DNA of 64,000 nt, taken from the NCBI GenBank assembly GCA_902776835.1, contig CACYRK010000009.1:21191-85190 (forward strand). The letters run 5' to 3'. The DNA comes from an uncultured Bacteroidales bacterium (GTDB taxonomy: Bacteria > Bacteroidota > Bacteroidia > Bacteroidales > Muribaculaceae). The notes under the pieces are model-generated. The model saw only the letters and a program-made list of their open reading frames with translations. It was not told where the DNA came from and made no database searches. Made by a program: the position numbers and the translations under genes. Below are positions 1 to 9,286 of the stretch, piece by piece (within the stretch, counting starts at the first letter, position 1; each line of letters starts with the position of its first letter).

Positions 1-309
1 GCCCTCGATGGCCAGCGGAGCGCCGAAGATGTCGCCCACAAACCAACTGTAGTTTGACCAATTAGTGCCAAACTCAAACTCCAGGATGATGCCCGTGGCA
101 ACGCCGATGGCAAAGTTCACGCCGAAGATTGTCATCCAAAACTTGGTCGTCGCAAGCCATTTCTCACTCTTGGTGCGGTGATAGATGGTCTCCATGATAG
201 CCACGATGACTCCCAAGCCAAGCGTGAGCGGCACGAAGAGCCAGTGGTAAATCGCCGTAAGCGCAAATTGCGCCCTCGACCAGTCAACTACATTTACTAA
301 TTCGTTCAT
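1..309 (-). CDS. cydA: cytochrome bd ubiquinol oxidase subunit I, N-terminal part (cut by window edge)
   Basis: The first 103 residues of CydA read on the minus strand from the ATG at 309 and run off the window. CydA is the haem-carrying inner-membrane subunit of cytochrome bd oxidase, which reduces oxygen with quinol at micro-oxic levels. The visible start reads [19 protein letters not shown] and continues with [14 protein letters not shown], the conserved first membrane helix holding the histidine ligand region. The following residues keep the family pattern up to the glycine-rich second helix. It lies 27 bp downstream of the DUF4492 gene on the same strand, the arrangement usual in Bacteroidales, so the two are probably co-transcribed. 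Confidence 0.93.
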   Translation of the reverse strand, partial: MNELVNVVDWSRAQFALTAIYHWLFVPLTLGLGVIVAIMETIYHRTKSEKWLATTKFWMTIFGVNFAIGVATGIILEFEFGTNWSNYSWFVGDIFGAPLAIEG

Positions 310-336
310 ATCCAATAGTTTTAAAATGTTGTCAAC

Positions 337-582
337 TTATGGCTGGTGTCCCTTGTCGATCAGTTCATGCCGCACATAGTCGGCCTTTTCCTGGTCGTTG
401 CTGGCCACCGTGTTGAGGAAATTGGGGAAGAAAATAAACTTGATGACCACGAAAAACACAAAGAGTTTTATCGCGATAATCAGCCACAACGTTCGCCCCA
501 GGGTCATTGCCCTGAAGCCGTCGAGGTAAAAGTAGAATATGCGGCTGAGCCAGTTGTTGCCGCGTAATTGCTCCCGTTCCAT
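337..582 (-). CDS. DUF4492 family small membrane protein, cyd operon
   Basis: An 81-residue protein with one central membrane helix (about residues 30-52, rich in I, F and V) after a basic, aromatic N-terminus. The pattern WLSRIFYFYLDGFRAMTLG is typical of DUF4492, a small family regularly encoded just upstream of cydA in Bacteroidetes. By position it is likely an accessory or assembly factor of the bd oxidase; the biochemical role is not known. A good promoter lies 20 bp upstream. Confidence 0.85.
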   Translation of the reverse strand: MEREQLRGNNWLSRIFYFYLDGFRAMTLGRTLWLIIAIKLFVFFVVIKFIFFPNFLNTVASNDQEKADYVRHELIDKGHQP

Positions 583-601
583 TTCTTGAAAAATCTAATC
601 G

Positions 602-632
602 CAAAAATAATCATTTTGCGCAATATTTCAAA
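602..632 (-). promoter_or_regulatory. Bacteroidales-type promoter for DUF4492-cydA
   Basis: Reading the minus strand, TTTG (629-632), a 19-bp spacer and TATTTTTG (602-609) match the Bacteroidetes primary sigma consensus TTTG-N19-21-TAnnTTTG. The start codon is at 582. Confidence 0.6.
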
Positions 633-763
633 ATATTTGTGTCGTTTTTCTTCGAATGGCACATTTTTTATGTTCTGCACGAGCCATGGTAGCGAGGCTT
701 ACGAGACTGTGTCTCGCAATACACATCGACACGCTGAGACAGTGCCCTGGCTTCTTATGCTTA

Positions 764-1615
764 TTAGGGGTGGGTGGCGGTGGCAAAGCGGTCGTTGCCG
801 TAGTGGTCGCGCACGATTGCGATGTCGTCGAAGCCGCTGCTGTTGAGCAACTTGCGCATCGCATTGCCCATCTGCTGGTTGATTTCGAGATACAGCCGTC
901 CGCCGGGCACCAGGGCGTCCATGGCGTAGCGCGCGATGGCCGTGTAGAAGCGCAGCGGGTCGGCATCGGGCACAAAAAGCGCCCCGGCCGGCTCGTAATT
1001 GAGCACATTGGCCTCGATGGTGGCGCGCTCGCTCTCCATGACGTAGGGCGGGTTGCTCACCAGCACGTCGAGGCTGGGGTGGGACGGCGACGGCAGGGTG
1101 AGGATGTCGGCCTGCTCAAAGTCCACCTTGACGCCCAGCGCGGCGGCGTTTTCGCGGGCCACGGCCAGCGCGTCGTCGCTGATGTCGATGGCCGAGACCT
1201 GTGCAAAGCGCAAGGCGCGCGCCAAGGCGATGGCGATGCAGCCACTTCCGGTGCCCACGTCGAGCACGCGCAGGTCGGCACGCGAGCCGAGTTGGTCGAC
1301 CACCATGTCGACCAGTTGCTCGGTCTCGGGCCGCGGAATGAGTGTTGCGGGCGTCACCTTGAAGTTGTGGCCGTGAAATCGCGCCACGCCCAGGATGTAC
1401 TGCAGCGGCTCGTGGCGCAGCAGCCGCGTGGCCACCGCCTGGATTTGCTCGGCCATAAAGTCCGGCACGTCGAAGTCGCCGCGAATCACCACATCCACCG
1501 GCGTGTAGTGCAGCACCTCTTCCATCACCACGCGCGTCATAGCATCCACCTCCTCAGCGGGATAGGCACCGCGCAACCGTGCCTTAAACCCATTCACAAC
1601 ATCATAGACTGTCAT
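764..1615 (-). CDS. prmC: peptide chain release factor N5-glutamine methyltransferase
   Basis: A class I SAM-dependent methyltransferase that methylates the glutamine of the GGQ motif in release factors RF1 and RF2. The N-terminal helical domain is followed by the SAM motif VLDVGTGSGCIAIALA and the catalytic VSNPPYV motif (NPPY), the hallmark of the PrmC/HemK group. I chose the ATG at 1615 (MTVYDVVNGF), giving 283 residues, the normal length. An upstream in-frame ATG at 1645 would add a lysine-rich stretch without homology. The gene is divergent from the DUF6242 lipoprotein. Confidence 0.93.
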   Translation of the reverse strand: MTVYDVVNGFKARLRGAYPAEEVDAMTRVVMEEVLHYTPVDVVIRGDFDVPDFMAEQIQAVATRLLRHEPLQYILGVARFHGHNFKVTPATLIPRPETEQLVDMVVDQLGSRADLRVLDVGTGSGCIAIALARALRFAQVSAIDISDDALAVARENAAALGVKVDFEQADILTLPSPSHPSLDVLVSNPPYVMESERATIEANVLNYEPAGALFVPDADPLRFYTAIARYAMDALVPGGRLYLEINQQMGNAMRKLLNSSGFDDIAIVRDHYGNDRFATATHP

Positions 1616-1832
1616 CGTTGTAATTTTTTGTTTTTGAATTTTCAAAATTACGTTTTTTCCCCCATATCAACAGTGCTGCGACCGTTAAAAAGGTGTAAAA
1701 TTGCGGTGATTACATTTTAATATCTTAAATGCTTCACGCTATGTGGCCACTAATGAGTAATTTTACACGCTAAAAATTGCGCCTTTTCCGTTATTTGTTA
1801 GAGCGGAAGGGTCGCGACGCAAATTTTTTTTG

Positions 1833-1840
1833 TAACTTTG
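1833..1840 (+). promoter_or_regulatory. -7 box (TAACTTTG) of the envelope gene block
   Basis: TAACTTTG matches the TAnnTTTG element 22 bp upstream of the ATG at 1863. No clear TTTG is seen at the usual 19-21 bp upstream. Confidence 0.5.
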
Positions 1841-1862
1841 CAACTTGATTATTATCGAAACG

Positions 1863-3356
1863 ATGACTTACAAGAGTTTTTTACTATATCTCACGCTGGG
1901 AGTGGCACTGATGCTCTCGGCCACGTCGTGCAACAAGGACGACGATGACGACGGCACGGTGACCTACATCTACAGCACGAGCACCACCAGCGGCTTGGTG
2001 ACCTCGTTCAAACTCAAGGCCAACAGCAATGTGATGGCCCACCTCGACTCGGTGTTTTTCACCATCGACCCCGAGCGGCATGTCATCTACAATGCCGACT
2101 CGCTGCCGGTGGGCACCAACGTCACTGCCCTGCTGCCCACGCTGGAGTTCAACACCGGCGTGAGCAAGGCTGTGCTGCAAGACATTACCAGCGGCGAGGA
2201 GGTGACCTATGTCACCAACATGACCGACAGCATCAACTTCAAGCACCTCATCTCGCTTGTGGTTACGCCTGCCGACCCCACCGCGCCCACCATGACCTAT
2301 AGCGTCAAGGTGAACGTACACCAGGTGGAGCCCGACTCTATAGTGTGGTCGCGCAACAAGCAGAGCACGCTGCCGGGCGCTGTCGACGACCTGGAGCAGC
2401 GCTTTGCCACCCTCAACGGCCAGTTGCTGTGCTTCCGTGTAACTAACGACCATCAGATGCGACTCGCCACGGCCGACAGCCCCGACGGCCCGTGGACCGA
2501 CGAGGCTTTCCTCCCCGATGAGGACCCCAGTGTAGGCTTCAACCCGAACCTTCAGAGTCTTACATCCACCGGCTCGCTACTTTATTGCCTCGACATAAAC
2601 GGACGCCTCTACACCAGCGCCGACGGCCGCCAGTGGAATGACACCGGAGTGCGGTGGCAAACGATGATTGGCGCATACGATAACACCGTGCTTGGCATCG
2701 CCAACATCGACGGCTCGTTATATCACGATGTGTATCCCCAGCCCGATGGCTTTGAACTCACGGAAATCGACACGAAATTCCCCGTCACCCTGGCCACCGA
2801 CATGGTGCTCGCCACCAACACGTGGGCCTTGGCTCCCCAGGGCGTGATTGTGGGCGGAATAACGTCGACGGGCGATTTTACCAATGCCGCTTGGGGCTAC
2901 GACGGCAAGCGCTGGGCCGTGATTTCCGGCCAAAACAACGCCTTGCCTCGCCTGGCCCGTGCCACGATGTTCAGTTATTACTCGGCCACGATCAACAGCA
3001 CAACGCTCAAGTCGACGTTGCACCCCACCTGGTATGTGGTGGGAGGCGTGCTCGCCGATCACACGATGAACCGCGACACCTACATCAGCACCGACCAGGG
3101 CATCAGTTGGACCAAGGCCGGCAATATGCTTCAGATTCCGGAGTCGATGCCCTCGCTGCAATTTGTGCAGGCATTTGTCTACAGCACCACCATGACCACC
3201 ACTGCGCCACGTGCTCCGCGACGCATCAGCCAGGCCATCACGCAATGGGATTGCCCGTGGGTTTACCTCTTCGGCTCTTTCGGCGAGTCAGACCAGATGC
3301 AGTACACTGGATGGAAGGGCGTGCTCAACCGTCTCACCTTTAAACCGTTATATTAA
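1863..3356 (+). CDS. DUF6242-type lipoprotein
   Basis: A 497-residue probable lipoprotein. A signal peptide ends in LMLSATSCNKDDDD, with the lipobox cysteine followed by a run of aspartates, a common outer-membrane lipoprotein pattern in Bacteroidetes. The middle has a short cadherin-like or Ig-like N-terminal domain (residues ~35-150). The rest resembles a beta-propeller, with repeats of the type SADGRQWNDTG and STDQGISWTKAG, as in sialidase/BNR repeats. The catalytic residues of sialidases are not evident, so a binding or structural role is more likely. It heads a compact same-strand block with a DUF6089 barrel, uppS and bamA. That synteny is frequent in Bacteroidales and suggests an envelope role, which is inference. 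Confidence 0.75.
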   Translation: MTYKSFLLYLTLGVALMLSATSCNKDDDDDGTVTYIYSTSTTSGLVTSFKLKANSNVMAHLDSVFFTIDPERHVIYNADSLPVGTNVTALLPTLEFNTGVSKAVLQDITSGEEVTYVTNMTDSINFKHLISLVVTPADPTAPTMTYSVKVNVHQVEPDSIVWSRNKQSTLPGAVDDLEQRFATLNGQLLCFRVTNDHQMRLATADSPDGPWTDEAFLPDEDPSVGFNPNLQSLTSTGSLLYCLDINGRLYTSADGRQWNDTGVRWQTMIGAYDNTVLGIANIDGSLYHDVYPQPDGFELTEIDTKFPVTLATDMVLATNTWALAPQGVIVGGITSTGDFTNAAWGYDGKRWAVISGQNNALPRLARATMFSYYSATINSTTLKSTLHPTWYVVGGVLADHTMNRDTYISTDQGISWTKAGNMLQIPESMPSLQFVQAFVYSTTMTTTAPRAPRRISQAITQWDCPWVYLFGSFGESDQMQYTGWKGVLNRLTFKPLY

Positions 3357-3367
3357 TCACTCGCGAT

Positions 3368-4045
3368 ATGAAACACCAGTTTCGCCTCTACTTGCTCTTG
3401 CTTGCCCTCGCACTTGTTGCCGGGGTGGCTCGCGCGCAGGACTACCGCTTTGAGGTGGGTCCCCGCTTGGGCATGAGCGGCTATCTGGGCGACGTGAGCC
3501 AGTCGAATGTGTGGCAGCATCCGGGCCTGGTGGGCGGCGGCTCGCTGCGATACATCTTCAACAGTCGCCTGGCTGTCAAGGCCAATCTCGACTATGCCCA
3601 CATCAGCGGCAACAGCGACGACCTCGACAACAAATACCCCGGCGAGCCGCGCTACGAGTTTGGCTCGAGCCTCTTCGACCTGGGTGTTCAAGGCGAGTTC
3701 AACTTCTTCAGTTTCGGTTCCGGACCGCGCTACAAGCAATACAAGCGCATCTCGCCCTACATCACTGTGGGCCTGGGCGCCGTGCTGGCCTCGAGTGGCG
3801 GCAACACCGCCGTGTCGATGACCGTGCCCCTGGGCGTGGGTGTGAAATATAAGTTCAAAGACCGCCTGAACTTCTCGTTGGAGTTTACCATGCGCAAGGA
3901 GTTCAGCGACAAGATTGACAACCTGAGCGACCTGTACGGTATCAAGCACTCGTTTGCCAAGAATACCGACTGGTACTCCTTTACCGTTTTCTCCGTAACC
4001 TACGAGTTCAGCAAGCGGTGCGTGAAATGCCACTATGTCGATTAG
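3368..4045 (+). CDS. DUF6089 outer-membrane beta-barrel protein
   Basis: A 225-residue protein with a signal peptide ending at VARAQ. It then shows alternating beta-strand sequence typical of small outer-membrane barrels (YRFEVGPRLGMSGYLGD, VKANLDYAHI, FNFFSFGSG, ISPYITVGLGAVL). The family occurs in Bacteroidetes directly before uppS and bamA, as here. The start is only 11 bp after the DUF6242 stop. The C-terminal residues CVKCHYVD are unusual, because most barrels end in an aromatic residue. Confidence 0.78.
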   Translation: MKHQFRLYLLLLALALVAGVARAQDYRFEVGPRLGMSGYLGDVSQSNVWQHPGLVGGGSLRYIFNSRLAVKANLDYAHISGNSDDLDNKYPGEPRYEFGSSLFDLGVQGEFNFFSFGSGPRYKQYKRISPYITVGLGAVLASSGGNTAVSMTVPLGVGVKYKFKDRLNFSLEFTMRKEFSDKIDNLSDLYGIKHSFAKNTDWYSFTVFSVTYEFSKRCVKCHYVD

Positions 4046-4072
4046 TAACCACACATCAAAACACTGAAAATC

Positions 4073-4834
4073 ATGTCGATCAACACCGATAACCTCGATT
4101 CTAACCGCATCCCGCGCCACGTGGCCATCATCATGGATGGCAACGGTCGCTGGGCTAAGGAGCATGGCCGCGAGCGTGGCTTTGGCCACGAGAATGGCGT
4201 GACCACGGTGCGCCGCATTACCGAGGTGGCCTCGCAACTGGGCGTTCAATACCTCACGCTCTACACCTTCTCGACCGAGAACTGGAACCGGCCGCAGGCC
4301 GAGGTCGACATGCTGATGCATCTGGTGGTCACGGCCATCGAGCAGCAAACGCCCGACCTGATAGCCAACAATGTGCGACTCACCACCATCGGCGACTTGG
4401 CGCGCATGCCACAGTTTGCCCGCGAGCGCCTGGAGCGCTGCATGGCCGACACCTCGCACTGCACCGGCTTGGTGCTGTGCCTGGCGCTGAGTTACTCGGC
4501 CCGCTGGGAAATCGTGGAGGCCTGCCGCAACATTGCCCGCCAGGCCCAGGACGGCAGCATCGCCCCCGGCGACATCGACGAGCAACTCTTTTCCCGCCAC
4601 CTCGCCACGGCCGACATGCCCGACCCCGACCTGCTCATACGCACCGGCGGCGACCTGCGCATCAGCAACTACCTGCTGTGGCAAATCGCCTACAGCGAAC
4701 TGTATTTCACCGCCAAGTATTGGCCCGACTTTAGCGAGCAGGACTTTGTCGACGCCATCGTCGACTTCCAGGCTCGTGAGCGGCGCTACGGCAAAACGAG
4801 CGAACAAATCAAGAACGAAAACACTACAGCATAG
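4073..4834 (+). CDS. uppS: isoprenyl transferase (undecaprenyl diphosphate synthase)
   Basis: A cis-prenyltransferase that extends farnesyl diphosphate with isopentenyl diphosphate to C55-PP, the lipid carrier for peptidoglycan and O-antigen. The catalytic MDGNGRWAK motif (Asp binding Mg and diphosphate), TLYTFSTENW and the C-terminal LIRTGGDLRISNYLLWQ are all present. The 253-residue length is normal for the family. It sits between the DUF6089 barrel and bamA with gaps of 27 and 12 bp, so co-transcription is likely. Confidence 0.96.
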   Translation: MSINTDNLDSNRIPRHVAIIMDGNGRWAKEHGRERGFGHENGVTTVRRITEVASQLGVQYLTLYTFSTENWNRPQAEVDMLMHLVVTAIEQQTPDLIANNVRLTTIGDLARMPQFARERLERCMADTSHCTGLVLCLALSYSARWEIVEACRNIARQAQDGSIAPGDIDEQLFSRHLATADMPDPDLLIRTGGDLRISNYLLWQIAYSELYFTAKYWPDFSEQDFVDAIVDFQARERRYGKTSEQIKNENTTA

Positions 4835-4846
4835 CATACTATAACG

Positions 4847-7534
4847 ATGATTCAACACACGAACGTCACTTATAAGATACTTTTCACTCTTGTGGCTCTC
4901 GCACTGGCTGCGCCGGTGGTAAGGGCGCAGGAGTCGCGTGTCGAGAACGACACCATCTTCAATCCGCGCATCGTATTCACTGCGGCACCCTCGCGCTACG
5001 AGATTGCCGGCATGAGGGTCGAGGGCGTCGACAACTACGAGGATAACATCATCATCGGCTATTCGGGCCTGACCATCGGTCAGCGCATCGAAATTCCCGG
5101 CGACGAATTGAAGACTGCCGCCAAGCGCTTTTGGCGCCAGGGCCTGTTCTCGAAGGTGCAAATCAAGGTGGAGAAAATCTATCAGGACAAGGCCTGGATT
5201 GTGTTCAGCCTGCGTCAGCAGCCGCGTGTGTCGCAAGTCAACTTCATCGGCGTCAAGGGCGGCGAGAAGAAAGACCTGCAGGAGCGACTCGGCACCATGG
5301 TGGGCAACCAGATGACGCCCAACATCGCCAACCGCATCAAGCAAATCGTCGAGAAATACTATGCCGGCAAGGGCTTTGAGAAAGCCGTGTGTACGGTGCG
5401 TCAAACGCCCGACCTGAGCAAGAACAACGAGGTTATTGTCGACATCGACGTCGACAAGAGCGAGAAAATCAAGGTGCACAAGATTTACATCGAGGGCAAC
5501 AGCGCACTGAGCGACCGTGCCATCAAGCGCACCATGAAAAAGACCAACGAGAAAACCGACATCCTGAAACTCTTCAGCCAGAAGAAGTTTGTGCGCACCG
5601 ACTATGCCGAAGACCTCGACCGCATCATCGCCAAGTACAACGAGAAAGGCTACCGCGATGCCGTCATCGTGGCCGACAGCGTGACCAATTACGACGACAA
5701 GACCGTGGACGTGCACATCACCGTGGACGAGGGTCGCCGCTACTATATCAATAATGTGTCGTGGGTGGGCAACACGGTCTATCCCTCGGCCTTCCTCAAC
5801 GACGTGCTTGGCATCGAAAAGGGCGACGTGTACAACCAGAAGTTGCTCAATAAGCGCACCCAGGAGGACGATGACGCCGTTGCCAACCTGTACATGAACC
5901 GCGGCTACCTGTTCTACCAACTCATTCCCGTGGAGGCAAAAATCAACGGCGACAGCATCGACCTGGAAATGCGCATGTACGAGGGCAAGCCCGCAACTAT
6001 CAACAAGGTGGTGATCAATGGTAACGACCGCCTCTACGAGAAGGTGATACGCCGTGAGTTGCGCATACGTCCCGGAAAACTCTTCAGCAAGGACGACCTT
6101 ATGCGCTCGGCACGCGAGATTGCACAAACCGGACACTTCGACCCCGAGAAGATGGACATCCGCCCCGAGCCCAACGAGGAGAACGGAACGGTGGACATCA
6201 TCATGAATCTTGAGTCAAAGGCCAACGACCAGGTTGAGTTCTCGGCCGGTTGGGGACAGACGGGTATTCTGGGTAAACTCAGCCTCAAGTTCACCAACTT
6301 CTCGATCAAGAACCTCTTTCACCCGTCGGCCTACAAGGGCATTATCCCGCAGGGCGACGGACAGACGTTCACACTGAGTGTGCAGACCAACGCCAAGTAC
6401 TACCAGGCTTACAGCATCTCGTTCCTCGACCCCTGGTTCGGCGGAAAGCGTCCTAACTCGCTGAGTTTCTCGGCGTTCTACAGCCGCACCACTGGCATCA
6501 ACTCGTCGTTCTACAACCGCCAGTACCAGAACTACCTGAACAATGCCATGATGAACAGTTATTATGGCTACGGCTATGGTTACGGCTACAATCCCTACTA
6601 TTATAACAATGGTGGCGGCTACAACTACTACGAGAACGCCTACGACCCCAACAAGTACCTGCAAATGGCAGGTGTGACGCTGGGCTTCGGTAAGCGCCTC
6701 AAGTGGCCCGACGACTACTTTACCTTTATGGCCGACGTGAGTTACCAACTCTACAGCCTGAAGAATTGGGAATACCTTTATTATATGAACAACGGTACGT
6801 CGAACTCGATTGTGCTCGGCTTTACGCTGTCGCGCAACAGTATCGACAACCCGCTGTACACCCGCCGCGGTAGCGCGTTCTCGCTGAGTTTCCACGCCAC
6901 GCCGCCGGCAAGCCTCTTCGGCCACAAGAACTGGAAGGCCTTGAGCGCGTCGGCTCTGAGTACGACGGGTTCTGATGCCGACAAGCGTGAGTTTTACCGC
7001 TGGATTGAGTACTGGAAACTCAAATTCCAGGCTCGCACCTACACGCCGCTTACCGACCCCGACGGACGCTGGACGCTCGTGCTGATGACGCGCGCCGACA
7101 TCGGCCTGCTGGGCAGTTGGAACAAGTACATCAAGTCGCCGTTTGAGACATTCTTTGTGGGTGGCGACGGTATGAGCGGTAGCTCGACCTATGCCCAGGA
7201 GACCATCGCACTGCGTGGCTACGAGAACGGTGCCTTCACGCCTTACGGCATGGACGCCTATGCCTACGACCGCTTCGTGATGGAACTCCACTTCCCGCTC
7301 ATGCTCTCCAGTAGCGCAACCATCTATCCGCTGCTCTTTGTCGAGGGCGGTAACGCGTGGACCAGCGTGAAGCAATTCAACCCGTTTGACATCAAGCGCT
7401 CGGCCGGTGTGGGTGCCCGCATCTACCTGCCAATGATCGGTATGATGGGTATCGACTGGGGCTACGGCTTCGACAAGGTGTTTGGCAAGAAGGGCGGTGG
7501 CAACTTCCACTTCGTGCTCGGACAAGAGTTCTAA
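4847..7534 (+). CDS. bamA: outer membrane protein assembly factor BamA
   Basis: The central Omp85 protein that inserts beta-barrels into the outer membrane. A signal peptide ends at APVVRAQ, followed by about five POTRA domains (residues ~50-450, with the ITVDEGRRYYINNV type of motif) and a C-terminal 16-strand barrel ending in phenylalanine (FHFVLGQEF). At 895 residues it is longer than the enterobacterial protein, as is usual in Bacteroidetes. An unusual tyrosine/glycine-rich insertion (GYGYGYGYNPYYYNNGGG, around residues 570-590) interrupts the early barrel, probably in a surface loop. Three Skp-like chaperone genes follow directly. Confidence 0.95.
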   Translation: MIQHTNVTYKILFTLVALALAAPVVRAQESRVENDTIFNPRIVFTAAPSRYEIAGMRVEGVDNYEDNIIIGYSGLTIGQRIEIPGDELKTAAKRFWRQGLFSKVQIKVEKIYQDKAWIVFSLRQQPRVSQVNFIGVKGGEKKDLQERLGTMVGNQMTPNIANRIKQIVEKYYAGKGFEKAVCTVRQTPDLSKNNEVIVDIDVDKSEKIKVHKIYIEGNSALSDRAIKRTMKKTNEKTDILKLFSQKKFVRTDYAEDLDRIIAKYNEKGYRDAVIVADSVTNYDDKTVDVHITVDEGRRYYINNVSWVGNTVYPSAFLNDVLGIEKGDVYNQKLLNKRTQEDDDAVANLYMNRGYLFYQLIPVEAKINGDSIDLEMRMYEGKPATINKVVINGNDRLYEKVIRRELRIRPGKLFSKDDLMRSAREIAQTGHFDPEKMDIRPEPNEENGTVDIIMNLESKANDQVEFSAGWGQTGILGKLSLKFTNFSIKNLFHPSAYKGIIPQGDGQTFTLSVQTNAKYYQAYSISFLDPWFGGKRPNSLSFSAFYSRTTGINSSFYNRQYQNYLNNAMMNSYYGYGYGYGYNPYYYNNGGGYNYYENAYDPNKYLQMAGVTLGFGKRLKWPDDYFTFMADVSYQLYSLKNWEYLYYMNNGTSNSIVLGFTLSRNSIDNPLYTRRGSAFSLSFHATPPASLFGHKNWKALSASALSTTGSDADKREFYRWIEYWKLKFQARTYTPLTDPDGRWTLVLMTRADIGLLGSWNKYIKSPFETFFVGGDGMSGSSTYAQETIALRGYENGAFTPYGMDAYAYDRFVMELHFPLMLSSSATIYPLLFVEGGNAWTSVKQFNPFDIKRSAGVGARIYLPMIGMMGIDWGYGFDKVFGKKGGGNFHFVLGQEF

Positions 7535-7610
7535 AAACATCAAACGAAATAAACCATTCACACTTTTTGCAGTCAAAACGTCAACACAAATTTAACACAT
7601 CAAGATAGAA

Positions 7611-8126
7611 ATGAAAAAGTTTGCACTATTTTTGGCAGTCGCCGTGGTCGGTATAGCATCGGCCAACGCGCAAAAGTTTGCGCTCATCGACATGGAGTAT
7701 ATTTTGAAAAACATCCCTGCCTATGAGATGGCAAACGAACAGTTGAACCAGGTGTCGCAACGTTGGCAACGTGAGGTCGACGAACTGAAGAAGGAGGCCG
7801 ACACCATGTATAAGAACTATCAGAGCGACATGGTGTTCCTCACCGACGAGCAGAAGAAGAAAAAAGAGGAGGAAATCCTGGCTAAGGAGAAAGAGGCTAC
7901 ACAACTGCAGTACAAATACTTCGGCCCGCAGGGCGAACTCTTCAAGAAGCGCCAATCGCTCATCAAGCCCATCCAGGACGACATCTACAACGCAGTGAAG
8001 AAAGTGAGCGAGGAGCGCGGCTTCCAAGTGATTTTCGACCGCGCGTCGTCGCAGAGCATCATCTTCGCCTCGCCACGCATCGACGTGAGCAACGAGGTGC
8101 TGCAAAAACTGGGTTACGGAGGATAA
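7611..8126 (+). CDS. OmpH/Skp family periplasmic chaperone, copy 1
   Basis: A 171-residue periplasmic protein: signal peptide (ends SANAQ), a short beta segment beginning KFALIDMEYILKNIPAYE, a long charged coiled coil (residues ~45-110, rich in K and E) and a closing beta segment (FQVIFDRASSQSIIFASP). This is the jellyfish-like Skp fold that carries unfolded outer-membrane proteins to the Bam complex. It is the first of three tandem paralogues behind bamA. Confidence 0.88.
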   Translation: MKKFALFLAVAVVGIASANAQKFALIDMEYILKNIPAYEMANEQLNQVSQRWQREVDELKKEADTMYKNYQSDMVFLTDEQKKKKEEEILAKEKEATQLQYKYFGPQGELFKKRQSLIKPIQDDIYNAVKKVSEERGFQVIFDRASSQSIIFASPRIDVSNEVLQKLGYGG

Positions 8127-8178
8127 GCCCCTCGTGATATTAATTGCATATTAAACTATTAAATATCAACACATTAAA

Positions 8179-8685
8179 ATGCTGAAAAAATTATTGATCG
8201 CAGCCCTCGTGGCTGCCCCTCTGAGCCTGATGGCTCAAACAGTGAAATTGGGTTACGTCGACGCAACCGAAATTATCAACGTAATGCCCGAAAAGATTAC
8301 AGCGGAGAGCACACTCAAGACTGTTGCCGACAAATATGAGGCTGAATTTAAGAACCTGCAGGCCGCTTTCCAAAAGAAGGTCGAGGAGTATCAGAAGGCC
8401 GATGAGGACCCTGCTACACCGCAGGCCATCAAGGATCGCCACCAAACTGAGTTGCAGGAGGATTACACCAAGATTCAGAACTTCAGCCAGCAGGCTCAGC
8501 AAGAGATGCAGAAGCAACAGGAGACACTCTTTGGCCCCATCTACCAGAAGGTGCGCGATGCCATCCAGGCCGTAGGCGCTGAGGGCGGTTACACCTTCAT
8601 TCTCGACCCCGCCGCAATCCTCTACCAGGGTACTGGCGCCGAGGATATCGGTCCGAAGGTGAAGGCTAAATTGGGTATCAAGTAA
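8179..8685 (+). CDS. OmpH/Skp family periplasmic chaperone, copy 2
   Basis: A 168-residue paralogue with a signal peptide ending at SLMAQ, the opening strand VKLGYVDATEIINVMPEK, a Q/K/E-rich coiled coil and a closing GYTFILDPAA strand. It starts 52 bp after copy 1. It is closer to copy 3 (shared MPEK motif and VGxEGGY/VGDEAGY end) than to copy 1, suggesting a later duplication. Confidence 0.88.
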   Translation: MLKKLLIAALVAAPLSLMAQTVKLGYVDATEIINVMPEKITAESTLKTVADKYEAEFKNLQAAFQKKVEEYQKADEDPATPQAIKDRHQTELQEDYTKIQNFSQQAQQEMQKQQETLFGPIYQKVRDAIQAVGAEGGYTFILDPAAILYQGTGAEDIGPKVKAKLGIK

Positions 8686-8702
8686 TTAAGGAATATTTGA
8701 CA

Positions 8703-8728
8703 TTGGGCCGGAGCACGCTTCGGCCCAA
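8703..8728. other. hairpin between Skp copies 2 and 3
   Basis: A perfect 8-bp stem (TTGGGCCG / CGGCCCAA) lies in the 58-bp gap. It has no following T run, so it may be an RNA processing or stability element rather than a terminator. Confidence 0.45.
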
Positions 8729-8743
8729 ATTATGTGTAATACT

Positions 8744-9244
8744 ATGACAAAGAAGACTTTACTGGCGATCGTCGCCACCATGATGTGTCAACTGCTGTGG
8801 GCACAGGGCGTGGCCGTGTTCAACTCCAAGCAGGTGTTCGACGCCATGCCCGAGAAGGCGCAGGCCGAGGCCACGCTGCAGCAGGCCAGCGACAAGTTGC
8901 AGGCCGAGTTCAGGATTATGCAGGATGAGTTCAACCGCAAGTATGCCGACTATCAGGCCCTCGATGCCAACACGCCGGCCACCATTCGCGAGCGTCGCAT
9001 CCAGGAACTGCAGCAGGCCGACAAGGAAATCCGCGATTTCCAGGCGCGTGCCCAGCAGGCGCTGGACAAACAGCGTGAGCAACTCATGGCGCCCATTCAG
9101 CAACTCATCGACGCCGCGCTGCGCGAGGTGGGCGATGAGGCAGGTTACTCGGTCATCCTCGACGTGGCAAAGACCGCCGTGCCCTACGTCGGTCCCAACA
9201 CCCCCGACGTCACCGCGGCTGTTAAGGCCAAACTCAACCTATAA
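8744..9244 (+). CDS. OmpH/Skp family periplasmic chaperone, copy 3
   Basis: A 166-residue third paralogue: signal peptide (ends LLWAQ), VAVFNSKQVFDAMPEKAQ, a coiled coil and the closing strand AGYSVILDVAKTAVPYVGP. I chose the ATG at 8744 (MTKKTLL) because it gives a clean lysine-rich signal peptide start; an in-frame ATG lies at 8732. In many Bacteroidales murI follows this block; here it does not. Confidence 0.85.
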   Translation: MTKKTLLAIVATMMCQLLWAQGVAVFNSKQVFDAMPEKAQAEATLQQASDKLQAEFRIMQDEFNRKYADYQALDANTPATIRERRIQELQQADKEIRDFQARAQQALDKQREQLMAPIQQLIDAALREVGDEAGYSVILDVAKTAVPYVGPNTPDVTAAVKAKLNL

Positions 9245-9286
9245 TCCTTTATGCAATAAGGCTATAGGAAACGCCTAACCGATAGT

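Noticed and set aside
3353..6136. 927-residue open frame on the minus strand
   Set aside because: It lies wholly antisense to the DUF6089, uppS and bamA genes and reads as low-complexity V/H/A/L sequence, the usual shadow of GC-rich coding DNA.
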